Origin: SBAX01 sp964421865
GTDB lineage: Bacteria > Planctomycetota > Phycisphaerae > UBA1845
Assembly: GCA_964421865.1 (NCBI GenBank)
Contig: CAYQZH010000248.1
Coordinates: 1 to 6,730 of the forward strand
DNA length: 6,730 nt
Direction: 5' to 3'
Part shown: piece by piece, positions 1-6,274 of the stretch
How the letters are laid out: each line of letters opens with the position of its first letter
Numbering within the stretch: the first letter of the stretch is position 1
Translations under genes and position numbers: made by a program
The notes under the pieces: model-generated
Told to the model about the DNA's origin: nothing
Databases searched by the model: none
The model's input: the letters and a program-made list of their open reading frames with translations, nothing else

Positions 1-189
1 CCAGTGCTTGGCCACATGCCCCGGCAGCGACGAGCCGATGGTGCAGACCCGATTCGTCACCGTGGGTTTGGAACGGCACAACACCCAGCCGGTGGCGATG
101 TGCAGGAAGGTGAGGAACGTCGGGCGGGTCAACGCCGCCCCCAACCGTTGACCAAGGGCCTCCCAGCCCGTTACCAAGGTGGCATCCAT
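1..189 (-). CDS. DDE transposase, N-terminal part (runs off window edge)
   Basis: Read on the minus strand, an open frame begins at ATG 189-187 and stays open for 63 codons to the window edge. The start is well supported: AGGAGG lies at 200-195, five bases upstream. The protein opens MDATLVTGWEALGQRLG and continues with a hydrophobic stretch (FLTFLHIATGWVLCRSKPTVT), then VCTIGSSLPGHVAKHW. This helical N-terminus with a G-W-V-L-C-R core followed by a T-V-T-N segment and a '...KHW' is what I know from planctomycete and other bacterial DDE transposases of the DDE_5/IS701-like type. The catalytic domain lies outside the window, so neither family nor integrity can be settled. It points the same way as the LPS operon and lies downstream of it. 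Confidence 0.62.
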   Translation of the reverse strand, partial: MDATLVTGWEALGQRLGAALTRPTFLTFLHIATGWVLCRSKPTVTNRVCTIGSSLPGHVAKHW

Positions 190-194
190 GCCGA

Positions 195-200
195 CCTCCT
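195..200 (-). promoter_or_regulatory. Shine-Dalgarno AGGAGG for the transposase at 189
   Basis: The minus strand reads AGGAGG at 200-195, followed by five bases and then ATG at 189. This is a near-perfect ribosome binding site and decides the start. By contrast, neither kdsC nor the LptA-like gene in this window has a good one. Confidence 0.6.
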
Positions 201-310
201 CCGCGGGTGTGGTAACCCCTACACCATTGGAAGGTCGGCATGGCTCTTGGTGAAGATCCTCCGCTCATGGCTCAAAAACGGCTGAAGTCCACATGTTCCC
301 GTCCCGTTTC

Positions 311-338
311 GTAATTCGTAATTTGTAATTCGTAACTC
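311..338. repeat. AT-rich heptamer tandem repeat (GTAATTC x4)
   Basis: Four consecutive 7-bp units read GTAATTC, GTAATTT, GTAATTC and GTAACTC on the plus strand. The tract is strikingly AT-rich within GC-rich DNA. It sits in the spacer between the end of the LptA-like gene (416) and the upstream part of the left IS. It may mark the border of non-IS DNA or be a chromosomal short tandem repeat of the kind seen in many planctomycete and cyanobacterial intergenic regions. No coding role is apparent. Confidence 0.6.
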
Positions 339-415
339 CCTCCCGCGATGGCCCGGCCGCTCCATCCCTGTCGCGGTTCTGATCGTCCGCTCGCCCGTCT
401 CGCGGCTCGGAGCGC

Positions 416-3400
416 TCATTGCCCTCTGACGGTGGTCTGGACGAGTTCCAGTTTGCCCGTGGCGAGGTTGTAAAATAGTCGTTCGGTGGCCACCTGGTTG
501 GGGAGTCTGCCGGGCTTTTGGGTGATGATCTGGGCCTTGCGTTGTTTGGAGCCGGAGATGGCCAGAATCTGCCGAGGCCGCTCGTAGACGACGCTGTCCG
601 CGGTGACGGATAGACCCTCGACCTGGTCCTGCAGAACGACCGACCCGGAGGCCTGGAACTGCCGCAGCCGGTCCGAACTGAGCCGACCCATCCGCTGGCC
701 GGATGCGTCCTTGGCCCGCGAGTCGCGGTCGAGGAAATCGACGGTCAGGACATCGCTGGTCAGGAACGTCGATCGACCCGGCGGCTGGTTCGCGCCGCCG
801 CCCGGTCCATCGAACAGACGCGAAAGCGCCGCCCCGCTGAAGTGTTTCAATTGCACCCGCCCCTCGAATCGCGTCTGGGCGACGGCGAAGTCGTACCACA
901 TCCGCTCCCGCCATTCGATGAGCGTCTTGGAGGGGCCGGAGTCCTTGTCCAGGGCGAAGAGGTCGCTGCCCGGGCGCGGGGTCGAGTCGCGCGACGGGGA
1001 ATCCGGACGGAAGTCCTCGAGCTGCAACGTGCCCGGCCCCTCGATCAACATCTTGGACACCTCGGAGCGCAGATTGACGGACAGCCGGGGACCGGCGATC
1101 CGCGAACGGCTGGAGAGTTCTCCGCTCTTGGGATCCGTCTCCGACATCTCCGCGACGGCGTGGCCATCGGCGAGGATGTAGGCCGGCTCCTTCGCATAAG
1201 CGCCGCCCGCGAAGCGCACATCCCGCGGTTTCTCCGTTCTCATCGCCCCATTGACGAACGGTTGCAGAATGCCCCATTGATCGACCTTCTTCACATCCGC
1301 CACGGGCTGCGGCGACTCGTCGAACTCCACGAGCAGTTGATCGCAGTCAAAGGTCGTCGTCGTCTCGCTCGTCGCGTGGACCCGACCGTTGAAAACCGCG
1401 CGGTTCTCCCGTCCGCGATACTTCATCGAGTCCGCCCAGGTGACCACGATCGGGATCGGGTTGGATACCTTGCGCCCGTCGAGGTCCTTGCGCGATAGGA
1501 AGGTCAGCCGACCCTCCCCGGGCACCTCCGCCCACTGGTTCGGTACGTCGAGCGTAATCTGATGACCCGTCACCGTGAGAGTATCGAGCCGTACGGTCGC
1601 CGGACGGTCCGCCGTCCCCGTCACCAGGGCCTTCTCGATCTCGCGGCCCTTCACGACCCGGCAATCGAGCTGCCCGGCCGATAGGTCGAGCTTCTGGGCG
1701 GGGTCGAACACCGTCACCGCCCCGAAGGCCTGCAAACGCTTCACGCCGGTCCGAGATCGGGCTTCCTCGTTCCTCTTCGGTTCATCTTCGACGCGGTCGA
1801 AATCGAAGACGAGTTCGTCCCTGGCGTGGAGCGTGCGTTCGCCCTGGACGGCGGCGACATCGCCCGTCGCTGTGGCCGCACGAGGCTGCGACCGTCCGTC
1901 GGCGTCGGTCGCCAGCGTCACGTCAATCTCCCGGCAGGTGATCCGATCGGCCCCTTGGATCATGACCACGTCGCCCCGACCGATCATCCGCTCGACCGCC
2001 TGGCGATCACCGCGTCCGCCGGGCTGCCCGGCGAAGCCCAGGTCGATCGAGTCGGCCTCGATCCGCGTCTCCCCCTCCTCCATGGCCACCCGCCCCGAGA
2101 ACGACGCCCGGTCCAGAACCCGGCGCTCGCGAGTCGAAACGCTCCCCGTAAAGTCCACGGTGGTCTTGGTGACGAACCGGCCTTGAGCGGTCAACTCCTT
2201 GCCGAATTCGATGAAAGACTCGGTCTTTGGCATCGGCGGCGACGATGGCACACCCGTCGCGCTCGCCTTGGAATCGAGAGCACCGGTCAGCCTCCCCGGT
2301 CCGGTGACCCGGATATCCAACCTGTCTCCCCCTCGTCGTAGCGAAGCGAATTGACCGGTCATGGCTCCTTGGTCCGACGAACGGACCACAACCGGGGCGG
2401 CCTCGCTCCCGAAAAGTTGAACCTCCGAGCCGTCGGGCTCGTAGATCAGCTTCGAACAAGCCGCATCGCCTTCGGGGTGCGACAACCGCGCCGGTGTGCC
2501 AAGAGCCGTCACCCGCGATCGGACGTCGTCCGCCCATCGCTCATCGCCGCGCGACAGAGCGTCGACGACCAACCTCCCCGTCCACTGCAAGACGATCCGG
2601 TCACCCGTCGGCGTCACGGGTGGCTCGCCCGGGGTGCCCTGCGTCGGCGCCGCCGGAGACCGAACCCGATCCTTGTCTTCGTCGGAGAACTCACGAAGGA
2701 TTTCCAAGACATCGGCCTGGAGACGGGACCGCGTCGCGTCGCCGGCAAACTGCTTGGCGTCCACGTCCCCCTCAAAGCGTCCAAAATACCGAACCGGTGG
2801 TCCGGGTGTATCCTCTTTCTCCGCATCGGCGCGGAAGACCGGCACGCCGCTGGCGCCGGCGGCCGAGGTCGGCGCCGGCGCCGCCGGGGCGCTTTGCGCT
2901 TGTCGATCGAGACGCGATTGGATCGTCGTCCGTAGCCAGTCCGCAAGCGTAGTCCGCCGCTCGCCCCGCCGGTCGATTCCGGGAACGTTCACCCCGAGTT
3001 GCGCGCCGCGCTCGAGGAGATCGAGTCGTCCGCCGCGTGCGATCCGCAGCGACTCGACGCGGCCTTCGGCCTCATTGAAGCGGATTTCCAAGTCCTCGGC
3101 GTGAAGCTCCACGTCCCGCGCCGCAACGTGGATCGGGCCGGGAACGACCAGCTTGGCGTATTCCAGATCGAACTCGAGGCGCTCCATCTCGACCCGCACC
3201 AACTCGGACGGATCGACCTGGTTTCGCAAAGCCTCGGGCAGCGAGGCCTTGTCCTTGTCGGACCGCCGGTCGTATTCGATCACCACGTCTCCGGTAAGCT
3301 GCCCGCGTTTCGGATCCAAACCGCCGCCGGCCTTACGTTGGGCATCGAGAACGCCCTCTCGCGCCGTCACCCGTACGTCGTTCCCGTCCTTGGTGCGCAT

Positions 3401-3832
3401 CCGCACCTGCGGTCCGGTCAGGATGAACTCATGGTCCGAGCCGTCCTTGGGAATCCAGTCGCTGACCGCGAGTTCGAACCGAGCACGGGTGCCTTCACGC
3501 GGATAGATGGTGACGGTGATGTTTTGTCCGGGGCCGATGACCCCCTGACCCAACGGGACGCCGGGATCCCCCACGGGGGTCGTACTCCGCTCGGCAAGGC
3601 TCGCTTCGCTCGGCGGCGGAGGCAGGCGCGGGGCACGCACCGCCGACGAGTCCGGCCCCAACTGGCTGTACTGATACATGGAGAAAACAACCAGCAGGAT
3701 CGCCAACGTCGCGGAAGCGACGACGAACGTCCGCACCAATCCGCCGGCGCCGCGGCGCGAACCTCGCGCCGGCCGCCGACCGCCGCCGGCTGTCGGCCGC
3801 CGGTGCTCACAGATGTCATGTTGGTATGGCAC
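416..3832 (-). CDS. Large OstA/LptA/LptC-like membrane-anchored LPS-transport protein
   Basis: The 1138-aa protein starts at GTG 3832-3830 and stops at TGA 418-416. An Arg-rich N-terminus (about residues 10-33) is followed by one hydrophobic segment (about 34-53, VRTFVVASATLAILLVVF), giving an LptC-like inner-membrane anchor with a periplasmic body. The body is a string of beta-rich modules with the OstA/LptA pattern of a 'G-x-V' strand, then 'A-D/S-x-[IL]-x-[LV]-x-[FL]': for example FEGDVDAKQFAGDATRSRLQ, RVAMEEGETRIEADSIDLGF (about 580-600), GRGDVVMIQGADRITCREID (about 620), FDCDQLLVEF (about 830), and SVTADSVVYERPRQILAISG near the C-terminus. An Ala/Pro-rich linker lies near 313-330. E. coli LptA and LptC are each under 200 aa, so this is a much enlarged relative. 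It follows kdsC after a ten-base gap with no good ribosome site, suggesting translational coupling. The LPS-bridge role is inferred from domain pattern and neighbour. A generic OstA-like protein of unknown task is the alternative. Confidence 0.78.
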   Translation of the reverse strand: MPYQHDICEHRRPTAGGGRRPARGSRRGAGGLVRTFVVASATLAILLVVFSMYQYSQLGPDSSAVRAPRLPPPPSEASLAERSTTPVGDPGVPLGQGVIGPGQNITVTIYPREGTRARFELAVSDWIPKDGSDHEFILTGPQVRMRTKDGNDVRVTAREGVLDAQRKAGGGLDPKRGQLTGDVVIEYDRRSDKDKASLPEALRNQVDPSELVRVEMERLEFDLEYAKLVVPGPIHVAARDVELHAEDLEIRFNEAEGRVESLRIARGGRLDLLERGAQLGVNVPGIDRRGERRTTLADWLRTTIQSRLDRQAQSAPAAPAPTSAAGASGVPVFRADAEKEDTPGPPVRYFGRFEGDVDAKQFAGDATRSRLQADVLEILREFSDEDKDRVRSPAAPTQGTPGEPPVTPTGDRIVLQWTGRLVVDALSRGDERWADDVRSRVTALGTPARLSHPEGDAACSKLIYEPDGSEVQLFGSEAAPVVVRSSDQGAMTGQFASLRRGGDRLDIRVTGPGRLTGALDSKASATGVPSSPPMPKTESFIEFGKELTAQGRFVTKTTVDFTGSVSTRERRVLDRASFSGRVAMEEGETRIEADSIDLGFAGQPGGRGDRQAVERMIGRGDVVMIQGADRITCREIDVTLATDADGRSQPRAATATGDVAAVQGERTLHARDELVFDFDRVEDEPKRNEEARSRTGVKRLQAFGAVTVFDPAQKLDLSAGQLDCRVVKGREIEKALVTGTADRPATVRLDTLTVTGHQITLDVPNQWAEVPGEGRLTFLSRKDLDGRKVSNPIPIVVTWADSMKYRGRENRAVFNGRVHATSETTTTFDCDQLLVEFDESPQPVADVKKVDQWGILQPFVNGAMRTEKPRDVRFAGGAYAKEPAYILADGHAVAEMSETDPKSGELSSRSRIAGPRLSVNLRSEVSKMLIEGPGTLQLEDFRPDSPSRDSTPRPGSDLFALDKDSGPSKTLIEWRERMWYDFAVAQTRFEGRVQLKHFSGAALSRLFDGPGGGANQPPGRSTFLTSDVLTVDFLDRDSRAKDASGQRMGRLSSDRLRQFQASGSVVLQDQVEGLSVTADSVVYERPRQILAISGSKQRKAQIITQKPGRLPNQVATERLFYNLATGKLELVQTTVRGQ

Positions 3833-3842
3833 GCGATTCGTA

Positions 3843-4349
3843 CTACATCTCCCTCAGCAGCGCACGCGACCAACGCTTCTGTTTGCGGAGGATCAGCTCA
3901 ATCGCCTCGGCGACCGCGCCGCAACCCCCCCCGCGACGGGTCACATACGCCGCCGCCCGCTTGACTGCGGGAACGGCATCGGCGACCGCGACCGCCCATC
4001 CGCAGCGCAACATCGGACCGAGATCCGGCAGATCGTCGCCGATGTACGCGACCGCGTCGTCGACGCAATCCGCGGACGCGAGGATCGCCTCGTACCCCGC
4101 GAGCTTGTCGGCGACACCCAGTTTCACCCAATCGATTCCCAGTTCCGCGGCTCGTCGGGCGACCTCCCGTTCCTCCCTTCCGGATAGGATCGCGACCCTT
4201 CCGCCGTAGCGTTTCCAGAGCTTGATCGCACACCCGTCGTGGACGTGGAATCGCTTTCCCCCTTCATCATCCGCAGTGGGCGCGACGCGGCCGTCCGTAA
4301 GGACGCCGTCGACGTCCAGAATCAGCAGTTTCAGCGCGTCCAGGTCCAT
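3843..4349 (-). CDS. kdsC: 3-deoxy-D-manno-octulosonate 8-phosphate phosphatase (KdsC)
   Basis: This 168-aa HAD-superfamily phosphatase hydrolyses KDO-8-phosphate to KDO plus phosphate in the cytoplasm, the step before CMP-KDO formation in LPS inner-core synthesis. All motifs are visible: motif I DVDGVLTDG with nucleophile D12 and acid/base D14; the KdsC-typical FHVHDGCAIKLW (34-45); motif II ILSGR with S56; motif III lysine K82 in GVADKL; motif IV IGDDLPD with D105/D106/D109; and the C-terminal GGGCGAVAEAIELIL (140-154), matching the family's GGxGAxRE tail. The length is that of the tetrameric C0 family. The start ATG 4349 is chosen because homology begins there. The frame stays open upstream to 4817, but that extension runs through the promoter and the neighbouring IS end and resembles nothing. 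A GTG at 4358 is an alternative. It is the first gene of a two-gene operon with the LptA/C-like gene. Confidence 0.93.
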   Translation of the reverse strand: MDLDALKLLILDVDGVLTDGRVAPTADDEGGKRFHVHDGCAIKLWKRYGGRVAILSGREEREVARRAAELGIDWVKLGVADKLAGYEAILASADCVDDAVAYIGDDLPDLGPMLRCGWAVAVADAVPAVKRAAAYVTRRGGGCGAVAEAIELILRKQKRWSRALLREM

Positions 4350-4374
4350 GATGAGCACCAGGGACAAACCATAC

Positions 4375-4403
4375 AGTATCCCCGCGAATGGGGATTCGGA
4401 CAA
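4375..4403 (-). promoter_or_regulatory. Candidate sigma70-type promoter of the kdsC operon
   Basis: The minus strand reads TTGTCC (4403-4398), a 17-base spacer, then GATACT (4380-4375). Each hexamer matches the housekeeping consensus at 4 of 6 positions and the spacing is optimal. The -10 box ends 25 bases before the kdsC ATG, so transcription would start near 4368. The site lies between kdsC and the decayed IS1380 element, so expression would not depend on the IS. It was found by eye. Confidence 0.35.
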
Positions 4404-4481
4404 GTCGCGCCGCGCGGCCTCTGGGAGTTCGTGGTGTAACGAATCTAGGGGAAAGTTCTGGAACGCGGGTCTGAACGAAGA

Positions 4482-4527
4482 TAGGCTTACGATCCTTTCG
4501 CAGACTAACGAAGGGAACGTGAGCCTA
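4482..4527 (+). repeat. Long imperfect inverted repeat (19-nt arms, 8-nt loop)
   Basis: The left arm 4482-4500 (TAGGCTTACGATCCTTTCG) matches the reverse complement of the right arm 4509-4527 (TAGGCTCACGTTCCCTTCG) at 16 of 19 positions, around the loop CAGACTAA. In plus-strand RNA two of the three differences become G-U pairs, leaving one A-A mismatch. In minus-strand RNA they would be A-C mismatches. The fold therefore favours a plus-strand transcript, that is, one entering the IS1380 element. The right arm overlaps the first bases of that element's left inverted repeat. Confidence 0.6.
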
Positions 4528-4543
4528 GCCCCTGAACAAGCGT
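4525..4543 (+). repeat. Left terminal inverted repeat of the IS1380-like element
   Basis: CTAGCCCCTGAACAAGCGT pairs with the right end at 6020-6038 with two mismatches (TG versus AA at positions 9-10). Confidence 0.75.
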
Positions 4544-4557
4544 GATTCTCGCTTGTT
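4535..4557 (+). repeat. Subterminal hairpin AACAAGCG / CGCTTGTT
   Basis: A perfect 8-bp inverted repeat, AACAAGCG (4535-4542) and CGCTTGTT (4550-4557), surrounds the seven-base loop TGATTCT. It starts inside the left inverted repeat and lies upstream of the transposase. A hairpin here could damp transposase expression from outside transcripts, as known for several IS families; that role is inferred. No T-run follows, so it is not a standard terminator. The right end has no such second arm. Confidence 0.5.
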
Positions 4558-4745
4558 GCGCAAGAAAAAACTCGAAGGGCCTTGTTTTGCAGGGTAAAAG
4601 GAACGTTGGGAAGGAGTTCCGTTTCCGGCAAGGAGGCGTTTCGAGGGAGCGAGAGTAAACACGAGGGGGCGGTCGAACGCAAGCGGAGATGGGTCAACCG
4701 GAAGCGCCGGATCGCGGATTGGGCGAGGGCGGGATCGGGGCGATG

Positions 4746-4761
4746 TCCCGGCGCTGCGGGA
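4746..4761. repeat. Degenerate copy of the 16-bp GC palindrome
   Basis: TCCCGGCGCTGCGGGA matches the palindrome at 5518 and 5584 at 14 of 16 positions. It keeps the TCCCG/CGGGA outer stem. It sits between transposase codons GIGAM (frame 3) and LTRRVGL (frame 1). Removing exactly these 16 bases joins the two frames. Confidence 0.6.
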
Positions 4762-5517
4762 CTCACCCGGCGGGTGGGGCTGATCGACCGGATCGACGAG
4801 GAACTGCACGTGCTCAAGCGGCATCTGCCCTATCACGAGTCGGATCACGTGCTCAATCTCGCCTACAACATCCTCTGCGGCGGGACGTGTCCGCAGAACC
4901 TGGAGCTTCGCCGTAACGACGAAGTCTACCTGGGCGCTCTAGGCGCCGAGCGTATTCCCGACCCCACCACGGAGGGCGACTTCTGCCGGCGGTTCGAGGC
5001 TGCGGATGTGGAGACGTTGATGGACGCGATCAACATTGGACGGCTGGAACGCCGAAGGGGACCGCTTCCTCTTCGGCATCGACGCCATGCCCAACCTGGT
5101 TCAGATCGCCGAAAACCTGCCGAAATCGGCAGGGAAGCCGCTGACCCGTCAGGCAAAATACGAAGTCAAAACCGAGCCGCGGCAGCGGCCGGAGAACGTG
5201 AAAGAGCGGACCGTGGTGGAGAAGGGGTACGAGAACCTCAAGCTGCAAAGCGAGGAGGTGGGCGAGTTCGCCTATCGTCCCACGGTCTGTACGAAAGCCT
5301 ACCGCGTGGCGGTGGTACGGAAGAATCTGTCGGTGGAGAAGGGCGAGCGGGTGTTGTTCGACGACCTCAAGTACTTCTTCTACCTCACGAATGATAAGGT
5401 GTCGCCTTGTGACACGCTCGTGGCCGAGGCCAACGGGCGGTGCAACCAGGAGAATCTGATCGCGCAACTGAAGAACGCAGTGTTCGCTCTGCGGATGCCG
5501 GTGGACAATCTGGTGAG

Positions 5518-5533
5518 TCCCGGCGCGCCGGGA
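5518..5533. repeat. 16-bp perfect palindrome, copy 1
   Basis: TCCCGGCGCGCCGGGA is its own reverse complement and contains GGCGCGCC. It lies directly after the codons for VDNLVS and before GCG TAC ATG, the start of the conserved AYMVMASLAWTLKAWF, which is now out of frame. Deleting 16 bases restores the frame. In the present frame it reads PGAPG. Confidence 0.85.
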
Positions 5534-5583
5534 GGCGTACATGGTGATGGCCTCGCTGGCCTGGACGCTGAAGGCCTGGTTTG

Positions 5584-5599
5584 TCCCGGCGCGCCGGGA
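5584..5599. repeat. 16-bp perfect palindrome, copy 2 (18 bp with flanks)
   Basis: This copy is identical to the one at 5518 and starts 66 bases after it. With its flanking G (5583) and C (5600) it is an 18-bp perfect palindrome. It falls between AWF and LLPDEG of the transposase and returns the reading frame to that used before copy 1. It too reads PGAPG in the present frame. Removing 17 bases (5583-5599), not 16, rejoins the conserved frames here. Confidence 0.85.
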
Positions 5600-5851
5600 C
5601 TGCTGCCCGACGAGGGACGGCGGAAAGAAAAGTACCAACGTGAGAAGCAGTCGAGGCTGTCGATGGAGTTCAAGAAGTTCGTGAACGCCTTCGTGCGGAT
5701 GCCGGCGTTGGTGGTGCGTGCGGGTCGTCGGCTGGTCTTTCGTCTGCTGTCGCGGAATCCATGGCAGGAGGTGTTCCTGCGGGGGGTGGACATCTTGCGG
5801 GGCAGGTCCAGTCTGTGCCGCCCGAGGCGCTGTTGACGCGGCGTGAGGACG

Positions 5852-5875
5852 CCGGGGTACGGACGCCCCGGTTTT
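5852..5875 (+). terminator. Possible weak rho-independent terminator after the IS transposase
   Basis: CCGGGG (5852-5857) pairs with CCCCGG (5866-5871) across an eight-base loop and is followed directly by TTTT (5872-5875). It lies 16 bases after the transposase stop codon. The stem is short and the T-run minimal, so this is tentative. Confidence 0.35.
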
Positions 5876-6019
5876 ACGGAGGCCCACGAATGACACAACC
5901 GAGGTGAGAATGAGCGACCCACAACCGAAGGGTGACGAGACGATCCAATCGGCGGTCGTCGCGGGGCCTCCGCGTCTACGCCGCCCGCAAAGCATCACCC
6001 GCAAAAACGCCGGAGGAAT

Positions 6020-6038
6020 ACGCTTGTTTTGGGGCTAG
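6020..6038 (-). repeat. Right terminal inverted repeat of the IS1380-like element
   Basis: Plus strand ACGCTTGTTTTGGGGCTAG is the inverse of the left end at 4525-4543 with two mismatches. About 180 bases of unrecognised DNA separate it from the transposase stop, more than I would expect for this family. Confidence 0.75.
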
Positions 6039-6039
6039 T

Positions 6040-6274
6040 GGGGCATCGGGCGCCTCAATAGATACAACGGCTCCTTCAACCGCTGGTGAGGTGGTCGGGG
6101 GTTCGCCGTCCACCAAGTTTGTAGCGCCGGAATAGCTGAAACGCCGTCATCCATCGAAGCAAACGTTGGCGGCGCTGGCTGGTGCCCCTTCATACAAATC
6201 CTCCACCTCCGCTGCCCCGTCGTTGCCGGAGTCAATGCGTACGCACACACCATCATCGCACGATGGGCCACGCG
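6040..6274. other. Gene-poor stretch, nothing recognised
   Basis: Both strands were read in all frames. The minus strand has short open frames (for example down to TGA 6147-6149, containing DDGVCVRIDSGNDGAAEVED), but none has a ribosome site or a pattern I recognise. The stretch lies between the IS1380-like right end and the surface-protein remnant and probably holds decayed DNA. Confidence 0.5.

Larger units (their letters stand above)
4582..5836 (+). pseudogene. IS1380-family transposase, multiply disrupted
   Basis: Recognisable IS1380 transposase pieces appear in order but in changing frames. Frame 1 has KHEGAVERKRR from 4657. Frame 3 has GEGGIGAM ending at 4745. Frame 1 has LTRRVGLIDRIDE, LKRHLPYHESDHVLNLAYNI, ELRRNDEVYLGAL and RIPDPTTEGDFCRRFEAADV to about 5035. 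Frame 2 has FLFGIDAMPNLVQIAENLP, YEVKTEPRQRPENVKERTVV, NLSVEKGERVLFDDLKYFFY and the R(3)E(6)K signature RCNQENLIAQLK, to TGA 5834-5836. The jump near 5035 removes roughly a hundred codons (estimate from memory of the family) that should contain the first two catalytic Asp residues; the C-terminal Glu survives. Another deletion lies near 4717-4725. Frame breaks at 4746-4761, 5518-5533 and 5584-5599 coincide with a repeated palindrome. The original start is uncertain; AAGGAGG at 4630-4636 may be its ribosome site. The product cannot be active. Confidence 0.85.
4524..6039 (+). mobile_element. Decayed IS1380-family insertion sequence
   Basis: The ends are defined by matching inverted repeats: left 4525-4543 CTAGCCCCTGAACAAGCGT, and right 6020-6038, whose reverse complement is CTAGCCCCAAAACAAGCGT (17/19 identical). 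With one base more on the left the element begins CCTAG, as the IS1380-family member ISEcp1 does. Inside is a plus-strand IS1380-type transposase pseudogene. At about 1.5 kb the element is shorter than expected because of internal deletions. The flanks (GTGAG on the left, GGGGC on the right) give no convincing target duplication, consistent with age or later rearrangement. Confidence 0.75.

Noticed and set aside
219..1277. Long minus-strand open frame of 352 codons
   Set aside because: It is an out-of-frame shadow of the LptA-like gene on the same strand, low in complexity (Arg/Gly/Pro/Ala), with no recognisable motif. Its length follows from high GC.
2999..3964. Plus-strand open frame of 321 codons, and other plus-strand frames between 600 and 3960
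   Set aside because: They lie antisense to the LptA-like gene or kdsC, have no domain pattern, and have composition typical of high-GC antisense frames.
4350..4817. N-terminal extension of kdsC on the minus strand
   Set aside because: The frame is open but runs through the candidate promoter, the hairpin and the IS1380 left end. KdsC homology begins at ATG 4349 and the 168-aa product has normal family length.
5030..6004. Minus-strand open frame of 324 codons across the IS1380-like element
   Set aside because: It is antisense to the transposase pseudogene, whose plus-strand pieces carry clear conserved motifs.
4519..6044. Target-site duplication of the IS1380-like element
   Set aside because: Flanks GTGAG and GGGGC, or shifted by one base, do not match well enough to claim a duplication.
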